7,345 nucleotides of DNA from Candidatus Zipacnadia bacterium (GTDB lineage Bacteria; Armatimonadota; Zipacnadia; Zipacnadales; Zipacnadaceae): the NCBI GenBank assembly GCA_029821515.1, contig JALGTD010000129.1, forward strand, positions 1 through 7,345, written 5' to 3'. Below are positions 5,376-7,345 of this stretch, piece after piece (positions within the stretch are counted from its first letter, which is position 1; every line of letters begins with the position of its first letter). Made by a program: the position numbers and the translations under genes. The notes under the pieces are model-generated. The model was not told the DNA's origin. It was given only the letters and a program-made list of their open reading frames with translations, and did not search any database.

Positions 5376-7345
5376 ATGTCGCAAGACTTTTCTGAAATAG
5401 AAGACTTCATTGTACGGGAGGATCTCTCTGAGGTCGATCCAGACACCGAACTGATCATCAACTTCGAAGAGGAGAGGCAAGCGCGGCGTCTCATCCTGAT
5501 CCCCTCAGAGAGCCTGGCCCCGCTGGCGGTCCGCCAAGCACTCGGCTCAGTCTTCAACAATGTCTATGCCGAGGGCTATCCGCCTGTGCAGATGACGCGA
5601 GAAGAGGTCAATCAGATTCTCGACCATGGGTGGCAACTGGAGCGGTATCGGCGCTATGGTGATCGGCGGTTTTACAAGGGCACTGAATACGTAGATTTCA
5701 TTGAATGCCTCGCGCAGCGGCGGTGTGCCCAGTGCTTCGCCACGCCGGGGATCCCGGCCGACCAGATTTTCGTCAACGTCCAACCCCTTTCCGGCACGGC
5801 TGCCAATAATGTGGCCTACGAGGCGCTTGTTGAACCGGGTGCAACGGTCATGGGTATGGCGCTTGCCGAAGGCGGACATCTGACCCACGGCAGCGAGTTT
5901 AACCGTTCGGGTAAGCGTTACCGCATAGTCTCGTATGGGGTCAACCACGTAACGGGTAGGCTGGACTACGACGAAATTATGAACCTGGCGCTGGAGCATC
6001 GGCCAAAGATGATGATCGCGGGCTATACCTCCTATACGTGGGCCCCTGATTGGGCCAAGTTTCGTGAGATTTGCGAGGCCGTAGGCGATTGCATTCTTCT
6101 GGCCGACATCGCACATCCGGCTGGACTGGTGGTGGCCGGCGAATACCCAAGTCCGCTGGGGTACGCTGATGTCATTACCTTCACTACGCACAAGACGCTC
6201 TGCGGGCCCCGCGGTGCGGTCATTATGACGACAGACGAGGCTATGGCGTCGGTCATTGACAAGACAGTTTTTCCAGGTGAACAGGGCGGGCCCCATGTCA
6301 ACAAGTTTGCCGCAATGGCGGTCGCGTTCAAGATTGCCCAGACTGACAGGTTTATCAAGCTGCAGCGGCAGATCGTCGCTAACGCACGACACCTGGCGAA
6401 AGCGCTCGAAGAGCGCGGAATCAGCCTGGCCTACGGAGGTACGGACACACACTTTTGTATGGCTGACCTGCGCTCCTTCACCGGTACGACTGGTTTTTCT
6501 CTGAAGGGCGAGATGGCCGCGCGCATTCTTGATTTGTGCGGCATCGTCGTCAACAAGAATACTATCCCCGGCGATGAGACTGCTGCCGAGGCGAGCGGCG
6601 TACGCTTGGGGACGCCGTGGATTACACAGCGAGGATTCAAAGAGCCGCATATCGAGCGACTGGCTGACATCCTGGCGGAGGTACTGCAGAGCATTCAGCC
6701 GTTCTCGTATGTCGGGACCACGGGAATACTGCCGCGCGGAAAGATTGACTTTGCAAGCCTCGAACGGCTGAAGGCGAAGACCAAAGAACTCATCGAGGCG
6801 ACGATGTCTGGCGAGTCGCCAGCCAGGCGAGACTATCTGCATGGGCACTTAACAGAAGCGAAAGACCTGGGTGCCAAGGGTAGGCGCGATCTTTCGTCCG
6901 AAGTCTGCGCTGCGATGGACGTCCACCCGCTGTTCAATTGTGGTGATATTGGTCTGCTGGCGATACGCGGTGAACGTGCTGGCGCATTCCTGCAGGACGT
7001 TGTTACCGGCGATATTTCGCCATTAGACAACGGCGGGAGCCTGCACACATTTCTACTGGACGAGAACGGAGCGCTAATCGACGACGTTGTGGTAATAAAC
7101 GCATCTCAGGAGAAAGAACTACGCTATCGAATAGTAACGCACGCATATGCACATGACAGAGTGGCCGCTTGGCTACGCGGTCACTCCCAGGGGTACATCA
7201 TCTTCGACAAAGACGATATTTACCGCAAAATTGAGGGGCCAGTAGTCATTGATGACCTGGCCGACAAATCGGGCGATCCTGAGGACCATGTCAGTTCCGA
7301 TGCGTTACAGGTTACGATAGATGAAGCGCAGATTGAAGACCGTCG
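5376..7345 (+). CDS. glyA: Serine hydroxymethyltransferase fused to a GcvT-like domain (3' end beyond window)
   Basis: An open frame of 656 complete codons that runs off the right edge. Residues ~20-445 are SHMT, which interconverts glycine and serine with tetrahydrofolate and PLP. Landmarks (E. coli equivalents in brackets) are Ser44 (S35), Glu66 in YAEGYP (E57), Tyr100 (Y65), His168 in EGGHLTHG (H126), Asp244 and His247 in ADIAHPAG (D200, H203), Lys273 in TTHKTL (K229) and Arg410 in VRLGTP (R363). All key residues are kept. Compared with E. coli there are 26 extra residues between Glu66 and Tyr100. A linker with a basic helix-like segment (~455-475) leads to a GcvT/aminomethyltransferase-type folate domain from ~505: GLLAIRGERAGAFLQDVVTGDISPL (526-550), then LLDENGALIDDVVV (560-573) with the Asp pair corresponding to the T-protein catalytic Asp. 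ATG 5376 is the earliest possible start because TAA lies in frame at 5370-5372. Only a weak AAGG at 5359 precedes it. The C-terminus is not visible. Confidence 0.93.
   Translation, partial: MSQDFSEIEDFIVREDLSEVDPDTELIINFEEERQARRLILIPSESLAPLAVRQALGSVFNNVYAEGYPPVQMTREEVNQILDHGWQLERYRRYGDRRFYKGTEYVDFIECLAQRRCAQCFATPGIPADQIFVNVQPLSGTAANNVAYEALVEPGATVMGMALAEGGHLTHGSEFNRSGKRYRIVSYGVNHVTGRLDYDEIMNLALEHRPKMMIAGYTSYTWAPDWAKFREICEAVGDCILLADIAHPAGLVVAGEYPSPLGYADVITFTTHKTLCGPRGAVIMTTDEAMASVIDKTVFPGEQGGPHVNKFAAMAVAFKIAQTDRFIKLQRQIVANARHLAKALEERGISLAYGGTDTHFCMADLRSFTGTTGFSLKGEMAARILDLCGIVVNKNTIPGDETAAEASGVRLGTPWITQRGFKEPHIERLADILAEVLQSIQPFSYVGTTGILPRGKIDFASLERLKAKTKELIEATMSGESPARRDYLHGHLTEAKDLGAKGRRDLSSEVCAAMDVHPLFNCGDIGLLAIRGERAGAFLQDVVTGDISPLDNGGSLHTFLLDENGALIDDVVVINASQEKELRYRIVTHAYAHDRVAAWLRGHSQGYIIFDKDDIYRKIEGPVVIDDLADKSGDPEDHVSSDALQVTIDEAQIEDR

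Noticed and set aside
5547..6848. A 433-codon minus-strand open frame antisense to the SHMT gene
   Set aside because: Its translation has no recognisable domain, while the plus strand encodes SHMT with every catalytic residue in place. It is a shadow of codon bias on the opposite strand.

Overview
The window holds a compact C2 (glycolate, glyoxylate, glycine, serine) metabolism locus in a bacterium of moderately high GC. Protein families and fused gene architectures suggest a non-proteobacterial lineage. Chloroflexota is my guess, at low confidence and not provable from the sequence alone. The left edge carries a broken insertion sequence, so this end of the locus is rearranged or is an assembly join.

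Layout, left to right. Positions 1 to about 231 (minus strand) are the inner part of an IS3-family transposase that runs off the left edge and has lost its N-terminal half. It abuts the 3' end of glcF and supplies the glcF stop codon in another reading frame. Positions 209-1516 (minus) encode a GlcF-type iron-sulfur subunit. Positions 1509-4151 (minus) encode one 880-residue protein that fuses GlcD and GlcE, the two flavoprotein subunits of glycolate oxidase. Positions 4162-5184 (minus) encode a class-V alanine/serine-glyoxylate aminotransferase that lacks the usual N-terminal ~50 residues. Positions 5185-5375 are a divergent intergenic region. From 5376 (plus) an open frame runs off the right edge: a serine hydroxymethyltransferase (SHMT) with a 26-residue insertion, fused in frame to a GcvT-like folate-binding domain. 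This last gene never closes inside the window, so a search restricted to closed ORFs would miss it.

The three minus-strand genes form a tight operon in the order aminotransferase, glcDE, glcF (10-nt gap, then 8-nt overlap). The inferred pathway runs from glycolate to glyoxylate (GlcDE-GlcF), glyoxylate to glycine (aminotransferase), and glycine to serine with one-carbon transfer on tetrahydrofolate (divergent SHMT-GcvT). This resembles the bacterial half of photorespiratory carbon salvage.

The points most worth a second look are the SHMT-GcvT fusion and its insertion, the N-terminal damage to the aminotransferase (the best ribosome binding site drives a different, 14-codon frame), the GlcD-GlcE fusion, and the IS/glcF junction. 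I found no RNA genes, CRISPR array or convincing terminators.
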